Below, one piece after another: positions 1 to 12,587 of a DNA stretch of 64,000 bases. The translations under genes were made by a program, and so were the position numbers. Source of the stretch: Monosiga brevicollis MX1. Lineage: Eukaryota; Opisthokonta; Choanoflagellata; Craspedida; Salpingoecidae. The notes under the pieces were generated by a model, which did not search any database, had not been told where the DNA came from, and saw only the letters and a list, made by a program, of their open reading frames with translations. Numbering within the stretch: the first letter of the stretch is position 1; the number at the start of each line of letters is the position of its first letter. The DNA is taken from positions 505,450 to 569,449 of the forward strand of contig NW_001865054.1 in the NCBI RefSeq assembly GCF_000002865.3. The letters run 5' to 3'.

Positions 1-1
1 G

Positions 2-826
2 GCCGTTGCGGCCATCCGTGATCACGAAACACGGGCCGTTGTTGATCAACTACAAAAGCAGCTCAACGTGCGTCGGCTGGTGATTGAAAATTGTTCTCTT
101 TTTTCTTTTTTTTTAAGACCTTTTCGGCACCTGGCCTGGACTGCTTGCACTTGTTTGCGCACCCTCCATGCATGATGGTTACGAAGCTCAATGACTTTGG
201 GCCCCACATTAGACCGCAAATCGCCAGTGCAGCCGATTGCAAGCCGAGATGCAACATGAAATCACGGTTCGCTCTCAAGTCGAAGCTCAAGTAAGCATGC
301 ATCCCCTGGTCATTACAGATCCACATGTTGCTGACTCATCCTCTGACGTTATGCCATTTCCCTTTCCTCTCGATGACAACAGCTCGCACAGGCTCGACAC
401 GACAAAGAGGCGTATCTAACTGAGATTAATGAACTCATGGGAATTAACAAAGCCCTGCAGCAAGAACGCGATGAAGCACGCGAGCAAAGCGAGATGCAGA
501 CACCAGGACTCTTGAATGCACAAACCAGATCTGCTTTGCAGCAAAGCCTTGATGTGGAGCCGAAGGTTCCTTTGCTCTCTCCCTCAGCCCCCAAGACGGC
601 GACCGAGGCTCTTGATCAAAAGGCGGTGGCATTATTGCTCGACGACAACCATGAGGCTACGCAAGACACTAGCATAGACGCCCCAAGCTCGATGCAGGAT
701 CTGAGCATCCCTTCAAACTCTGCAGCCCCCTCAGCTGCAACCACCCCTGAAATGGCTCGACGCAATACACCCGCAGCTGCTGTGGATCTGCCAGCCATGC
801 AAGCTTTCTTCTCCAAGTTGCAGTGA
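2..826 (+). CDS. C-terminal part of a coiled-coil protein (5' end outside window)
   Basis: Three exons can be followed: about 2-79, about 228-290 (before a GTAAGC donor) and 383-826, ending at TGA. The first two exons and the start of the third are rich in Gln, Glu, Lys, Arg and Leu with heptad-like spacing (for example VVDQLQKQLNV and LAQARHDKEAYL), which fits a coiled coil. The last ~110 residues are Ser/Thr/Ala/Pro-rich and probably disordered, ending in MQAFFSKLQ. I do not recognise a family. Because only the tail is present, it could be a cytoskeletal, golgin-like or adaptor protein; no function is assigned. The second acceptor is the least certain junction. Confidence 0.55.
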
Positions 827-1305
827 TGATATCGACTCTTGGAGGTTGACAGCAAACGCCATCATCTTATTTAATATTTTTAACTCAATAATTGCATCAA
901 TAGGGAAGATCTGGTATACAACCAACCACTCCACGCAGACCTGGTTCATCACGCATACACTGCCTCATGCCCGAGCGCAAACACAAAAAGGCGCGATGAT
1001 GTGCTCGTCAGGCACGCTTTCTCTTCTGCACAATTGGCCATCCAATGTTCTGTAGATGTCTATTTTTAGAATTTTCACACTTTTCACGACAACGCTCCCG
1101 CCCCCTCCTCTCCCTTTTCAACTGAGTGTCGAGTGCCTCCTCAATCCATCACATCGGGGGTGCTGCAGGACTTTGTCTGCGCTATTGTTTGTCTGTGTTC
1201 ATTCAGCATCTGCTGCTTGGTGTTACCCCCCCCCCTCCCACCCCCCCTCCCAACCCCGGTCGTGCGAGCTGATTCGATTGGTAGCCGCGGTGCCAGATCA
1301 TCAGC
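827..1305. other. Intergenic spacer between two plus-strand genes
   Basis: No supported gene. It should contain the 3' UTR of the upstream gene and the promoter and 5' UTR of the next. There is an AT-rich stretch near 870-895 and a C-rich tract at about 1225-1255. Reading frames here are short and unlike protein. Confidence 0.5.
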
Positions 1306-4208
1306 ATGTCCACCCGCTTCAAAACGCTGGGGCGACAGAGCCATCCATTTGGGCGCGTCGAGCTTGAAATGGCTACCAAAGACGGCGTTTTAACTATCCA
1401 AGCTCATCGCGCCCGAGACCTGTTCAATGGGGTTGTTGATCCAAGCCTCAAGTTTCAGCTTCGCGTGCATCTGGTGCCCCGCGCTGAGCCCGCAGTTTTG
1501 GTGCATACGCTGTTCAAACCCCTACGCCCACCACGCGACTCCCCTTTCAAAAAATCTAGCAAGATCCACGCCGGCACCTGTTGCCCCATTTTCAATGAGG
1601 TGCATGGTCATGCTCCCCCGCCGCGCCCTTCCAACATCAGCGAGTCCTCGTTGTCCGCTTATGCATTGCTGCCCTCAACAATTTGACTGATCTGCTGCAT
1701 CCAATGTGTGCCTCATTGTTAGGTGTTTCAATGGCAACTGGAGAAGCTGCACGGCCACGAGATTGAATTTCAGGTGGCCGTTGCTCTCGTATCCTCCGAA
1801 CCTATGTCATCAAGTGGTAAGTCCTCGTCAGAGATGGTCCCATAGGTGTGAGAACGCGTGAGCTGTGTTGTGTGATGCGCGCAGCCACACACTGTTGGGG
1901 GTGTGCTGGAAATCGTGCTCAAGAGTGGCGGCCATCCTGACTCACGCGATTGCGATCACTACGCCCAGGCTCGTTGTGCGCTGGCTGTTTTGTGCTGCCC
2001 CTCCACCAGTTGGCTTCAACTCAGCACGCGGTGCGACGCTGGTTCTGGTTGCTCGATCCCAATGTGGGTCTCACCACCTATGAGGTGGTAGCTTTTGATG
2101 TGCTGGAGCCACCGCGGGGTGCAAAAGGCGAGGATGACGTGCAGATTGGCGGTCGCCTCGCTACCTTGGCCAATTCCAAGGTGTGTATGGTACACTCACA
2201 GACACGAATCAGAGCACATGCATTGCAAGCGACTCCTTTTCAAGTCACAATTTTAACGATCTTTGTTGTTTTTCTTCTTAACATGTGTCGAACCCTTGAC
2301 GCGCCCTGCTCCTTCAGATCAACGGGACCTACCAGTGGTCTCAGTATACGTACTGCGGTCGTCCGGTCTTTTATCACTCAAAAGAAGCTTTGGCTTTGTA
2401 CTGGGTGGCTCAAAAGTCTGCCTGGGTCATCTCAGATTCGGCAGGTAGCCCAGCCCCATTTGCCTTTGTGGTCGATGACAAACCGCATCCAGGGGACACA
2501 ACCAAGGTGTGGCACGTGTTCTCCAAAGACGTGGAGTATGGCCCGTTTCAGGGCAGCTTTCGTTCAACTCCCGGCGTCTTTGAGGTCGATCGCGCGCTCA
2601 AGGCCAGTCGCTACGGCGCAACCTTGCTTGAGCCAGCGCTCATCTCCCGTGAGCGCGTGTCGTCTATCCCACGACCGCCAGTGGCGGTGCTGACGCATGG
2701 TGCCAACGCTGAGGCTCGCAATGAGGCACGAGCGCGAGCCATGAATCAACTAGCAGACAGCCATGCGCTAGCGACTCGACTCTTGCAAGCAATGCAGGCC
2801 ATGCGCATGGCGATTCAGGGTGACTTGGGCCCCCTGCAGACGGACAGCATCTTTCTGAACACCAACGAGCTGTGCGATGCTGCTGCCAACAGCCTCAAAA
2901 TTCTGCAAGATCTTGTGCGGCGCGAGCAAGGTGCCAAGGGCACCATCGGAGCTGCCTTGCAGCGCGTCAGCGACTTGCTGAGCTCACCACTGCAGACATT
3001 CGCCAGGGGTCTACACAATGCACTTGCGGCTGTCAAAGCACTTCGCGAGAAAGGTGGCCCCGGTGCCCGTGCTGTGAGCGCCTATGAGAAAAAGCTCAAC
3101 TTGGACCTGGCAGAAGCCTTGCAGTCTGTGGGCAACCAGGCTAAAGTTTACATGACACTCATTGGAGGAGTACTTGAGGCTACGGCCAGCACCCACAGTG
3201 ACTACCAAGCCCTTTCAAAGGTGCACGGCAGCTTTGCGGTTATTCATCGGGAAATGGATCAAGCCCACGCCCGCCACGGTCACACAGCCTCGCGCTCCCC
3301 TTCAGAGCTCTTGGAAAGCCTGTTCGTGAGCGAGCTGCCCCCACCCGACGATGCACCCCGTGCCTCCATCAACACAGATGGTCAAGACACACTGCCACGC
3401 CGCACGTCCAACCGCCCCACACCCACAGGCTCTGCCTATTCGCCCGCCGTCATGGGTCTATCGCGCCGCATGTCCCTGGTCCCAGACGCGCCATTGGATG
3501 AGGACGAGCTCCCTGTGGCAGAGAATCACACCGCGTCTGCAGCAGCCCAGCCACCGACCCGAAACCCGGCCACTCAGCGTGCTTCCGCGCTGCCTGTCGT
3601 CACCGAAACGGCCGATTCACCACCCCCTGACAGCGGCAAACCCACGCGCAGTATGTAGCCTCAAGAATTTGCGAATCATGAGCCATTTTTATACAATGCT
3701 GTGGACGCGGCTGATGCCGCTGTTGCTGCTCTTGTTCTACCTTTTGTTGTCGTTGTCGCCGTTGAGTTGTTGTTTTGTTTGAAGCTCCTCAACTCAAACA
3801 ACCTACCGCACCGAAAGTCTGACCTCACTCCTATTTGGCTTGCATATCATAGCCTGGCTCCACGGTGCCATCAGCAAAGTCGAGGCGGATGAAGCCCTTG
3901 AGCTTCGCAAGATAGATGGACAATTTTTGTTGCGGCAACGAAGCCCAGATTCTGAGGACATTGTCATGTCACTGACCTTCCGAGGCAAACCGACGCACCA
4001 CCTCGTGATGCGTGATGCTGGCGGTCGCTGGCTCATCAACAGAAAGCAATATGGACCTCCCACCGATGATTTGGACAACTTGCTTCGACTTTTGGCGGCC
4101 AGCCAACCACCAGCTGGCTGGCCACAGCGTATCACAGATTTTGTGCCCAACGCCGAGGCAACTCGAGAAGATGTTCGCCGGGACTCGCAGTTCCTAGGCC
4201 TGGCATGA
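1306..4208 (+). CDS. C2-like / DH-like / SH2 multidomain signalling protein
   Basis: Five exons join in frame (1306-1599, 1723-1816, 1969-2180, 2318-3650, 3853-4208) to encode 762 residues. Residues ~15-200 look like a divergent C2 domain (GVLTIQAHRARDL, then FDVLEPPRG...DDVQIG). Residues ~201-275 carry a short module (INGTYQW...GRPVFYHS...LYWVAQ..WVIS) that resembles an unnamed repeat of protist signalling proteins. Residues ~341-480 are helical and resemble the first half of a RhoGEF (DH) domain (LQTDSIFLNTNELCDAA, then VSDLLSSPLQTFARG). A Ser/Pro-rich linker follows. The last exon, reached through a GTATGT donor at 3651, encodes an SH2 domain at ~646-730: WLHGAISKVEADEAL, then GQFLLRQRS, which keeps the phosphotyrosine-binding Arg of the FLVRES motif. 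The SH2 is clear; the DH call is tentative. It probably links phosphotyrosine to membranes or small GTPases. Confidence 0.75.
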
Positions 4209-4553
4209 GCGCAGTCTATCAGAGCGTGAACCAACAGTCCAACAATTCCTTTCTCGGCTTTGTACCCAAACTCGAGGTCAAACGACCCCATGGACAACCT
4301 TGGTGACAGTGAAAACAATACAGAGTTTCACGTGTTTGAAACAACAAAAATTCGCAAAAAGCGAATGGTGTATCCCTGCGCGGGCTCGGGTGGCAAGGAT
4401 CAATTGACATGATTTATTGATTGGATTTCTCAACCTCCTTTGCCTTGCTCTTCTATATTATCTTTGCTTCTCTTCTCTTCTGAATCAACTCGTTGTTGCA
4501 GCAAGAAGCTTTACATCTGCTCTGCTGGGTTCACCCAATAGAATGAATGCTTC
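4209..4553. other. Convergent 3' intergenic region
   Basis: Lies between the stop of the plus-strand SH2 protein and the stop of the minus-strand sorting nexin. AT-richer than its surroundings (about 4405-4500). No gene seen; presumably both 3' UTRs. Confidence 0.5.
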
Positions 4554-7500
4554 CTAAAGCAACCACACCAGCAACTCATCCATTAGACGCGAGAAGAGGT
4601 GCTGCGTAATGACACTATCTGTGCTGATCGACTCAAGCACGAGCATGACTGAATCGCGTCCGCCGTGGCCCAGCATGACCAAAATCCAGGCCGGACACAT
4701 GCTGAGCACAAGATTGACAGCAGTCTTGCGTTGTGCTTTGAGTGACTCCAGCGGGGGCTCGGGAATGGGCAAGCTTTAAAGAGAAGTCAGAAGACGCAGC
4801 AAGCGATATACAGAGTTGAGAACCTAGCCTCACAAGTGAGCGGATACCACCAGAAGCAAAAAACACAGTCTTACTTTTGAAACCAAGTCCCTCCTGGCCA
4901 CAGCGATTCTTCCAGGGCTCGCACTTGACTGGCCAACAACGCGTCTGAGCTCAAGCGCTGCAAGAGAGCGTCTAGATAGCTGCGTACAAGGCATTGCGGC
5001 TCGTGTGAATCACATGGAGTCAGACATGGCTAACATGCAATATGAACGTGCGAATACATACGCATTGATTGCCCCAGAGCAAGGTGCATTGAAAACGAAA
5101 AGCCGGTTCGAACGCACGTGAAAGGCCTAGACGCAAGCCCCATAACAACGATTATTCAAAGCCATGTGCATATACTGTTTCAAGTACGGAGACAATATCG
5201 TCCCAAACCTCGGCAGCTAGGCGCCGCAAGCAATGTGCGAGGCGGGGCGCCCGCCACGGCACAAGATGTATTTCATGAATTGTTGACTCGGCGTGGCTTG
5301 ATTGACTAGTCTGGAAAATAAACGAGTAGAGAAGCAACGCACTTGAAAAGAACAAAAAAAAAAGGGGGGGGGGGAAGGAAAAGGAAAAACAGGCCTTTCA
5401 ATCTGCCCTTTGTCTGCGTGCCGAAATCTTGCCGGGTTGGCAGCAAGATCGCACATGGAGGTTGACCGAAGCACGAACCTGTTGTTGAATGTATGGCTGA
5501 AATACGGCTGCCGCTTCAGTTTCCACGGTGGATCGGGCCACAAACTGCTTTGCAGTGCGATCTGGAAGCAGCTCGCCTGAGCGGGGCAGCACACAAAGAA
5601 GGAGGCAGCTCATCCAAAACATTGCTTACCAGAGCGCTGAGGATGAGACCGTCGATTGATCGTTGCTCCCAAAACTAGTTTTGCTGCTCGTTGCGTAAAG
5701 GAGCTGATCTGAGCATCACCATGCACCCAATTTGAGCTCGAGTCAAAGGCATCAAAGCAGTGGCCAGATGCGAAATACGCTCATCGACTCACTTGTTGAA
5801 ACCCCATGGAGGCCGCACTGCGCATGATCGAGCGCTTACGCAGACGCTGAGCTGCAGGCGTTGGGATAACAAAAGGTCACTTGCAAGCTGCCTGCGTCGG
5901 GGCCGGGCGACTTGCGCAGTAGACCTACCGTCGGAATAGGTATGGCTGTCGGCGTTTAAAAAGTCACACAGCAACGGCGAGTCACCCAACCCACAATTGA
6001 TAACGGCCTGCACATGATCGCGCAACAACGGTTTTGAGAACAGATGGCACAAGTAACGCAGAAATCGTCGACGGTGAAGATAAGGAGAGGAAAAAAAAAA
6101 ATTGGAAAAACGGGTGGCCTTCAATCAAGCACCTGCAAAAAAGCATCAAGTGCAATTCGACGTTCCTCAAGGTACTCGTCGCTGCTGCATCAGCCAAATC
6201 AGTCAGTGCATGCCAACCAAGATGAGAGACAAACAAAGCTACCCGTCATTCAGTTTCACTCGGCTGACAAAGAAAGAAGTACAAGACATGTCGAGAAAAA
6301 CTGACTGGCGCCTGCCGCTTATGCTAGACAAGTAGCGTTGCTTGAGCATCAGGTGCTTGGTCTCCTTGGGGTGAGCTCGACGCAGCTGGGACAATAGGTT
6401 AGCAAAGTCTCGGAACCTAAAGGGCAGCATGCAAGTGTGGCAGATATCAGATGATACTATTGGACATTGGCTAATGGGAGACTCGAAATTGACATTGGAC
6501 CAGCAAGAACGTCACCGTCGTCGAAGCTGCCATTTTTCATCTTCAGAAGGCGTGAGCACGGCAGCGTTTTTCCGATCATTGGTCTTGTCCAACCAAACAT
6601 CGACAATGTATTCCACGTGTGTCTACGCGCCCCGGTGCATGGGGTGTGAACGCACAAGGTGACGCAAGCCACATGGCGGTGGGAAAAACTGAAATGAACG
6701 CAACAAGCACCTACTTCGAGGCGCTCATAGCTTTCCACAGCAACGCAAAAGTGATGGGCTTGATTGGAGTTGGTCTGGGGCATTCCAGACAAGGCAGAGG
6801 CAAAGCTCTCCCCTGAACGCAAAGAGGCTTCCTCAAAGTCCAAGTCGCTGGTTGAAGAGGCGTCTGATTGTGCGTCTGACTCAAGATCCTCATCGTCCAA
6901 GCGCACAGGCTGGTCGACGTTGCGCATCTTCGCTGTGGCGTGAGCCGCGGACCCTGGGGGCGAGGGCGTCGCTGGGCCACCACCCGCAGCATCCAAGAGC
7001 GTGACACAGTAGGCAATGGTCCAGGCCGGATCAATGAAGGCGTCAATAGTGGGCAGGACAATCTGAAACATCATCGACATGAGCAAAAAGAGGCAAGACC
7101 ATTTGGATTGACCCGTGGCTCGGAGGTACAATTTCGCCTGTCTCTGTTCCTGCTGAACCAGGCTGGGTCGGGTGCGTAGGAGGGAGTAGATGAACGAACG
7201 GGGGGTGGGGGGATCCTCTGTTTCTTCGACATACGCAAGTGGAGGCTACAATGGCCAAGACATGGGTGAGCACGTCCTTGTCCTCGAGCTCTGCTTCATA
7301 GCGAAGATCATGTAGCACCGGCTTGAAGACCTGTACGATCAGCAAACACACCATTATGCTTGAATCTGCGGCGAACAAGATCGATCGACAACCCTCTTGT
7401 CCAAGGACTCGTGCCTGCTTAGTCATTTGCAGCTGAAAACTAATCAAACCTGGGCAAAGTGGTCACGACGAGCACCAATGTCACGAGTGGACACTGCAGG

Positions 7501-8541
7501 ATGAAGCACTCCAATTGTCTCTGGGCTGAACCTGGGGTCTTCGAACAGCTCAACCAATCGCGCGACACTGCTGTCACCCCCTGCACGCATGCGAACAAAA
7601 CAGATGCGCACCCCACACGCGCAGCGATTAGAAAAAAGGAAGAAAAAGCAACTTTTCTACGTGGCTTGCAGCTAGCGTGGCACACGTTGGCTAACCATGC
7701 GTGGCTTCTTTCGCTTTGATAAAGCGCTCAATGTGCTGGCCCAAAATGTTTACCACGCGCTCAATCAGAGAGGCTCGGTCGCGCTCAAAAAAGCGGATGA
7801 CGAGCTGTGCACCAAAACAGGGGATAAAAGTATTGAGCATCGTGCGTCGGCAGGGCAAAGCCAAACATTCGCCCTGTTGCACCAAGAGCATACCCGACGC
7901 AAAAGTTGGCGCACGGACAAGATGGCCTCGTGTGGAAATTCACCGTGCTCGTCAAAGCTTGTATCATACCACACGCGCACAAAATCGCGTTCAATCAGGG
8001 GCAGTAGCTAGCGTTCGGGTGCGGGCGGGGGATCAGTTGATTCGTGCTCAAACACAGGCGTCCCAAAAGCAAGGGAAGGCGCCACAGGCAGCCCGCTGTT
8101 TCAACATATCCGACCTCGACCATCAAGTCGCAGGAAGAAGACAGCGCTTACCCGCTCAATGGCCCGCCAGGTTGCCGAGCGCTCCAGATCATGCACCAGA
8201 ATGGGTCGACGCGCAGTGTCTGTGGATCGCCAGGTATGGGTGATGCGTGCCACCAACGCCACTACTAGTGTTTCGGCCAGGCTAAAAAGGAACCCATGGC
8301 AACAACAACCCGTCCAATGAACACTTGCCGGCGCAACAATCGCGTGTGTCGAACAGTCTGCTGGACCCAAAGCTGCCCTCCTTCATACCCACCTTGTACC
8401 ACCCAGGTGTCGCAAACCAATGGTCAAGAGAGCACCAGAGACCAGGCTCAGACCGGCATAGACTAGAACATCTTGCTCCAGCCCATACCACGCCAGCGCG
8501 CCCACCAGCACAGCCAGACTCAGTGCCCCTCCTGCAGTCAT
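4554..8541 (-). CDS. Sorting nexin of the PXA-PX-nexin_C class (SNX13/14/19/25 family)
   Basis: Many short exons on the minus strand. The N-terminus starts at ATG 8541 and encodes two adjacent hydrophobic helices (MTAGGALSLAVLVGALAWY, then VYAGLSLVSGALLTIGL), the usual membrane hairpin of this family. The PXA domain follows at ~8010-7690: LLPLIERDFVRVWYDTS, then AQLVIRFFERDRASLIERVV. An acidic Ser/Asp-rich linker is at ~6950-6780. The PX domain lies at ~6430-5930 (RFRDFANLLSQLRRAHP, YLEERRIALDAFLQ, LLRDHVQAVINCGLGDSPL). The nexin_C domain is at the end (YLDALLQRLSSDALLASQV, then the last exon with SVITQHLFSRLMDELLVWLL). No RGS domain is visible between PXA and PX, so SNX19 is the closest architecture. 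Relatives sit at ER-endosome or ER-lipid-droplet contacts and move lipids. Exon boundaries were not all resolved. Confidence 0.8.
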
Positions 8542-9054
8542 GAGGCTGGTCGTTCGTCGATCTGATCACATCTCTCTCTCTCCTCTCTTTGAGGATTTCA
8601 AAATGAAGAACCGCCATGAAGAGATGTAGCCGCTGATGGCTAGTCATGCAGAGAGAGGAATCGGCTTAAAACTTGGGATAAAGCAAAACTAGATGTGTAT
8701 TCAGAGATGTATGTTGTGACTGTTACCGTTTGAGAGAGAAAGCACATTCAAGGCACAAGCTTAATTTTAAAGAAGAAGCAGCGTTACAAGCAAAACTTGT
8801 GGTTGGCGAATTGTCAGCATGCAGATGATCATTTCGGGCTGCAACTTTTGATTTTTCGCTCTCTCACTGGGGTGTGGACTGTGGACTGTGGCTGTGGCTG
8901 TGGCTGTGGGCTCCGATCCGGGTGAGGAAGGGCTGGGGTGGGGCTGGAGCCGAAGAACCGACAGGTCAAGAGCCAAGGCGAAGAAGCTGCAGGGTGTGCT
9001 GAGTGGCATTTTTTCTCTCGGTCAAGGTGAAGCGTCAGCAGCCCAATTGCCAAC
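8542..9054. promoter_or_regulatory. Divergent upstream region (sorting nexin / photolyase)
   Basis: About 510 bp separate the start codons of two divergent genes, so both promoters must be here. No TATA box or named motif could be assigned. A G/T-rich short repeat of units like CTGTGG lies at about 8873-8912. Confidence 0.45.
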
Positions 9055-12000
9055 ATGAGCTCCTCAAGCATCTCGTTGCACTGGTTTCGGAAAGGCCAGC
9101 GCCTGCATGACAATCCAGCCCTGTGGCGTGCACTGCGCGGGGCCACCCAGGTATGGCGCTGTTGTCTGTCCTAGATGCCCTCTGAGGTTGCTGCTCAAAA
9201 CAGGACTCAATGGACAACTTGTTCTTCAATACATGTGCACCTAGGTGTACCCGGTCTTCGTGATTGATCCGCACTTTGCCAAGCCCGAGAATGTGGGCGT
9301 GCTACGCTACAACTTCCTTCTCGAGGTATGTTCGAGCCTGAGCCCAGTGCTTCATGGAGAGCTGTCCTATTCGCTCACACATTGCGCTGGGCCCCCTTAA
9401 CGCCCTTGCTGCCTCTGGTGCCACAGTCGCTCAAAGACCTGGATGAGCAATTGCGGGGGCTTGGCTCACGCCTCTACGTGCTACGAGGCAAACCAGAGGA
9501 GCAGCTCCCAAAGAAATTCAAGGTACTGAGGCTGATGCCTTGTACTTGCCATCGCACAAGCTACACACAAGCTACACACGCGCTACACACGCGCCCCTTA
9601 ACAAAATGGGCCGCTTACTTTTCATAATTCCTATAGGAATGGAAGGTCACGCGTTTGACCTATGAGCTGGATACGGAGCCCTATGCCCGTGTTCGAGACG
9701 CGGCAATCAATGACCTTGCCAAAAAGGTAGCTCTGCCTAGCCCTTTGTTAGGCTCACAGAATGAAGTCAGGGTGGAGCAAACCGTCGCATTCTTTTTGCT
9801 CCAGCGCGAGCAAAGAAGCCAAAGGAAGAGGGTTTTGTTTGGCTCACCCTGACATGCCTTGTGCAGCATAACGTCGAGGTCATTGCTGAAGCAGGCCACA
9901 TGCTACACGATCCAGAATCGTATCTCAAAAAGTGTGGTGGCGCTAGTAAGGTTGGCTCATTAAATGTTCAAAGCACTGCTTGCCTGCACCAAAAGCAAAC
10001 CTCACCTTGTATCAGGTTCCCACAGGAATCAAACCCATGCAAAGCCTCCTCCGTCAAGTCGGCCCACCTCCCCAGCCGGTAGAAACACCAACAAAGAGTG
10101 ATTTTCCAGACGTGTCCGACGAGGTGAACCCGCTCCCCCCTCCTTCCCACTAGCATGAGCACTGGTGCTGTCATACTGCTCTTGGTCTCTTTGTTGCTAC
10201 TACGGCTTCTAGTTGTCGCTCATCAAGCGAATTCCTTCTGACTTCTCTCCCGTGATTTCGTGGGACCCACCTTTGACAGGATCGCCAGGACAAATCCTAC
10301 GACGTCCCAACGCTCAAAGAGATGGGCTACAGTCCCATCAAGGCCCCACAAATGGTTAGCCGCCCCGCCCGTAATCCTGACGTCGCTACCCAGCCCGTAA
10401 TCCAGCCCGTCGTACAAGCGCGCTGTCCTGGCATCTATAACTACATGGCCGTCGTTTTTCAAGGTCCTTTTTCCCGGAGGTGAACGAGAGGCCCTGAAGC
10501 GCCTCGAGCATTTTATTAAAAAGAAGAATTGGATTGCAACTTTCGAGAAGCCCAAGACCAAGTACGATGCTCCTTTGGCAGATATGATTCATCTTCTCAG
10601 CTGAGCCTCACCAGATGTCCGAGCCTGCGCTCCCGTGCATGTTCTCTGACGATCCACCTTTGCGTTCTGTGTGCAACTGTCGACGAGTAGTCCTGCGGCT
10701 CTTGACCCCGACACCACCGGTCTCAGCCCTTACATGAAGATGGGTTGTCTATCGGTTCGCAAGTTTTGGTATGATGTGCAAAAGGTCAGGCAATGGTGCC
10801 AATGTATGATGACCGATCAATGGTTCACCCCAATCTCCCACTAATTTTTTTTTTGCCTTTTTGCTTCTGACAAGGGCAGGTGTACGATGAGAAGAAGGAT
10901 CACAGCACACCACCAGAGTCCCTGCACGGCCAGTTGCTCTTTCGCGAGCTATTTCACCTGTGTGGCTACGCTGTCAAGAATTTTGACAAGATGAAGGGCA
11001 ACCGCATCTGCCGTCAAATTGACTGGGACTATTCGGAGAAATTCCTCGATGCCTGGGAGAACTCAAAGACGGGCTACCCCTGGATTGATGCATGCATGGC
11101 CCAAGTTTGTTTTTGCGCGCTCCGTGGAAAGCGCCTTGTGCCTTGACGTGGGGCCGCTTCTATGTCCCCAGCCTGCCTTTGCGTGCACCATGTGCTACTG
11201 GCTTTCTCTCACCTTTGCACAATTGCGAGGGACGCTAGTTGCGCCATGAGGGCTGGATGCATCACTTGGCTCGCCATGCGGTTGCTTGCTTTCTTACCCG
11301 CGGTGACCTCTATCAGTCATGGGAACACGGCGCGGTACGTGCAATGGAACTTTCAGTACCCGTCACATGACCAAAACCTCGTTCCGCTCGTTGGGCCACG
11401 TCCAACGGCTGCCCGCTGACACCATACCACAATGCATGCTGTTGCTGGGAATCAGCGCATCTTTGAAAAGCATCTGGTCGATGCTGACTGGCATCTCAAC
11501 AACGCCAATTGGATGTGGCTGAGCTGCTCAAGCTTTTTTTACCAATACTTCCGGTAGGCCCATCACTTGTACTTATCAAGACAAGCGCAAGCCTGTATTC
11601 ATACTCGACCCACGCTTACTTCACATGCACATTGTTCGTGTAACAATACAGAGTGTACTCGCCCATTGGATTTGGTCAGAAGTATGACAAAGAGGGTGCC
11701 TTCATCCGTAAATACCTTCCCGTGTTGAAGGACATGCCCAAGAAGTTGGTATCGCCTGGTGTGGGGCAGCCGAACACCAGACTTAAGAGAGCTCGATGGC
11801 TGGCTGTCAACGAGTTGTTGCGGTGTTCAAAATGACTGGACTCACTGGCCGCACGATAGATACATCTACGAGCCCTGGAAAGCCCCCAAGGAGGTGCAGC
11901 AAAAGGCCAAGTGCATCATCGGTGGGTCTAGCCGCATAGCGCTGTGTCCCTGCACACAAGTTTGTGCCGACACTTTGATAGCCATCTGGAAACGAGCATG

Positions 12001-12306
12001 CTCACGTGCAAGCGGACTGTTTCCACCGCCTCGTCGTGTCTTCTCCTTGTATGATAGGCAAGGACTATCCTGAGCCGATTGTAGACCACAGTGATGTGTC
12101 AGAGACCAACAAGGACCGCATGAAAGCGTGCTATGATGCTCACAAACGTGGAGGCCCAATCCCGTAAGCGTTGAGCTGCCTGAGCACCCTTTTTTCCAGG
12201 TTGCCCCATGTTCTCACCCAGCTTGGTGCCTCACTCTAGGGGTAGTGTGAGCCGGGGTGCAACTACAGATGGCGCACCCACTCAAAAACGCCCCAAGCAT
12301 GAGTAA
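9055..12306 (+). CDS. Cryptochrome / (6-4) photolyase family flavoprotein
   Basis: At least ten exons; the first four are 9055-9150, 9245-9325, 9427-9522 and 9637-9726. The N-terminus [17 protein letters not shown] is the alpha/beta photolyase domain of the animal-CRY/(6-4) branch. The C-terminal FAD domain shows [84 protein letters not shown] and [23 protein letters not shown], then YIYEPWKAP. Both histidines of the HHLARH segment, needed for (6-4) photoproduct repair in studied enzymes, are present. The predicted job is blue-light-driven repair of (6-4) photolesions; a photoreceptor role is the alternative. The tail is short (ending QKRPKHE), with a possible basic nuclear signal, and lacks the long C-terminal extension typical of signalling cryptochromes. 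The GAT(A)AG-type junction near 9950 is uncertain. Confidence 0.88.
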
Positions 12307-12587
12307 GCATCCCATCCTCAACCTCGTAAAAGTGTCTTGCTTGTTTTGTTTCTTTAATGGTTGAAGTGTCTTTGCGCACATTCTCAACAGCATACAAAGA
12401 GGGTGCTCTGACCATTGTGCGCGCCTCAACCCCGGGGCAAGAGTCATGCGGTGGCCCTCAAAACACTACATACACTATGTTCATCCAATTGTATGTGCAC
12501 GGCACGAATATGTGGTCGCACCAGTCCATGTCCTAATTCAACGCTTGCTATGCATAAGCTCTCGCATCTCAAAAAAAAAAAAAAAGG
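12307..12587. other. Convergent 3' intergenic region
   Basis: Short spacer between the stops of the photolyase gene and the minus-strand ankyrin gene. It holds a run of 15 A at 12571-12585 just beyond the DZANK1-like stop codon. No gene seen. Confidence 0.5.

Noticed and set aside
3650-3660. Stop codon TAG at 3656-3658 as the end of the DH-like protein, with the SH2 as a separate gene
   Set aside because: A GTATGT donor just upstream joins to the acceptor at 3852 with correct phase, placing the SH2 start (WLHG) exactly at the exon border.
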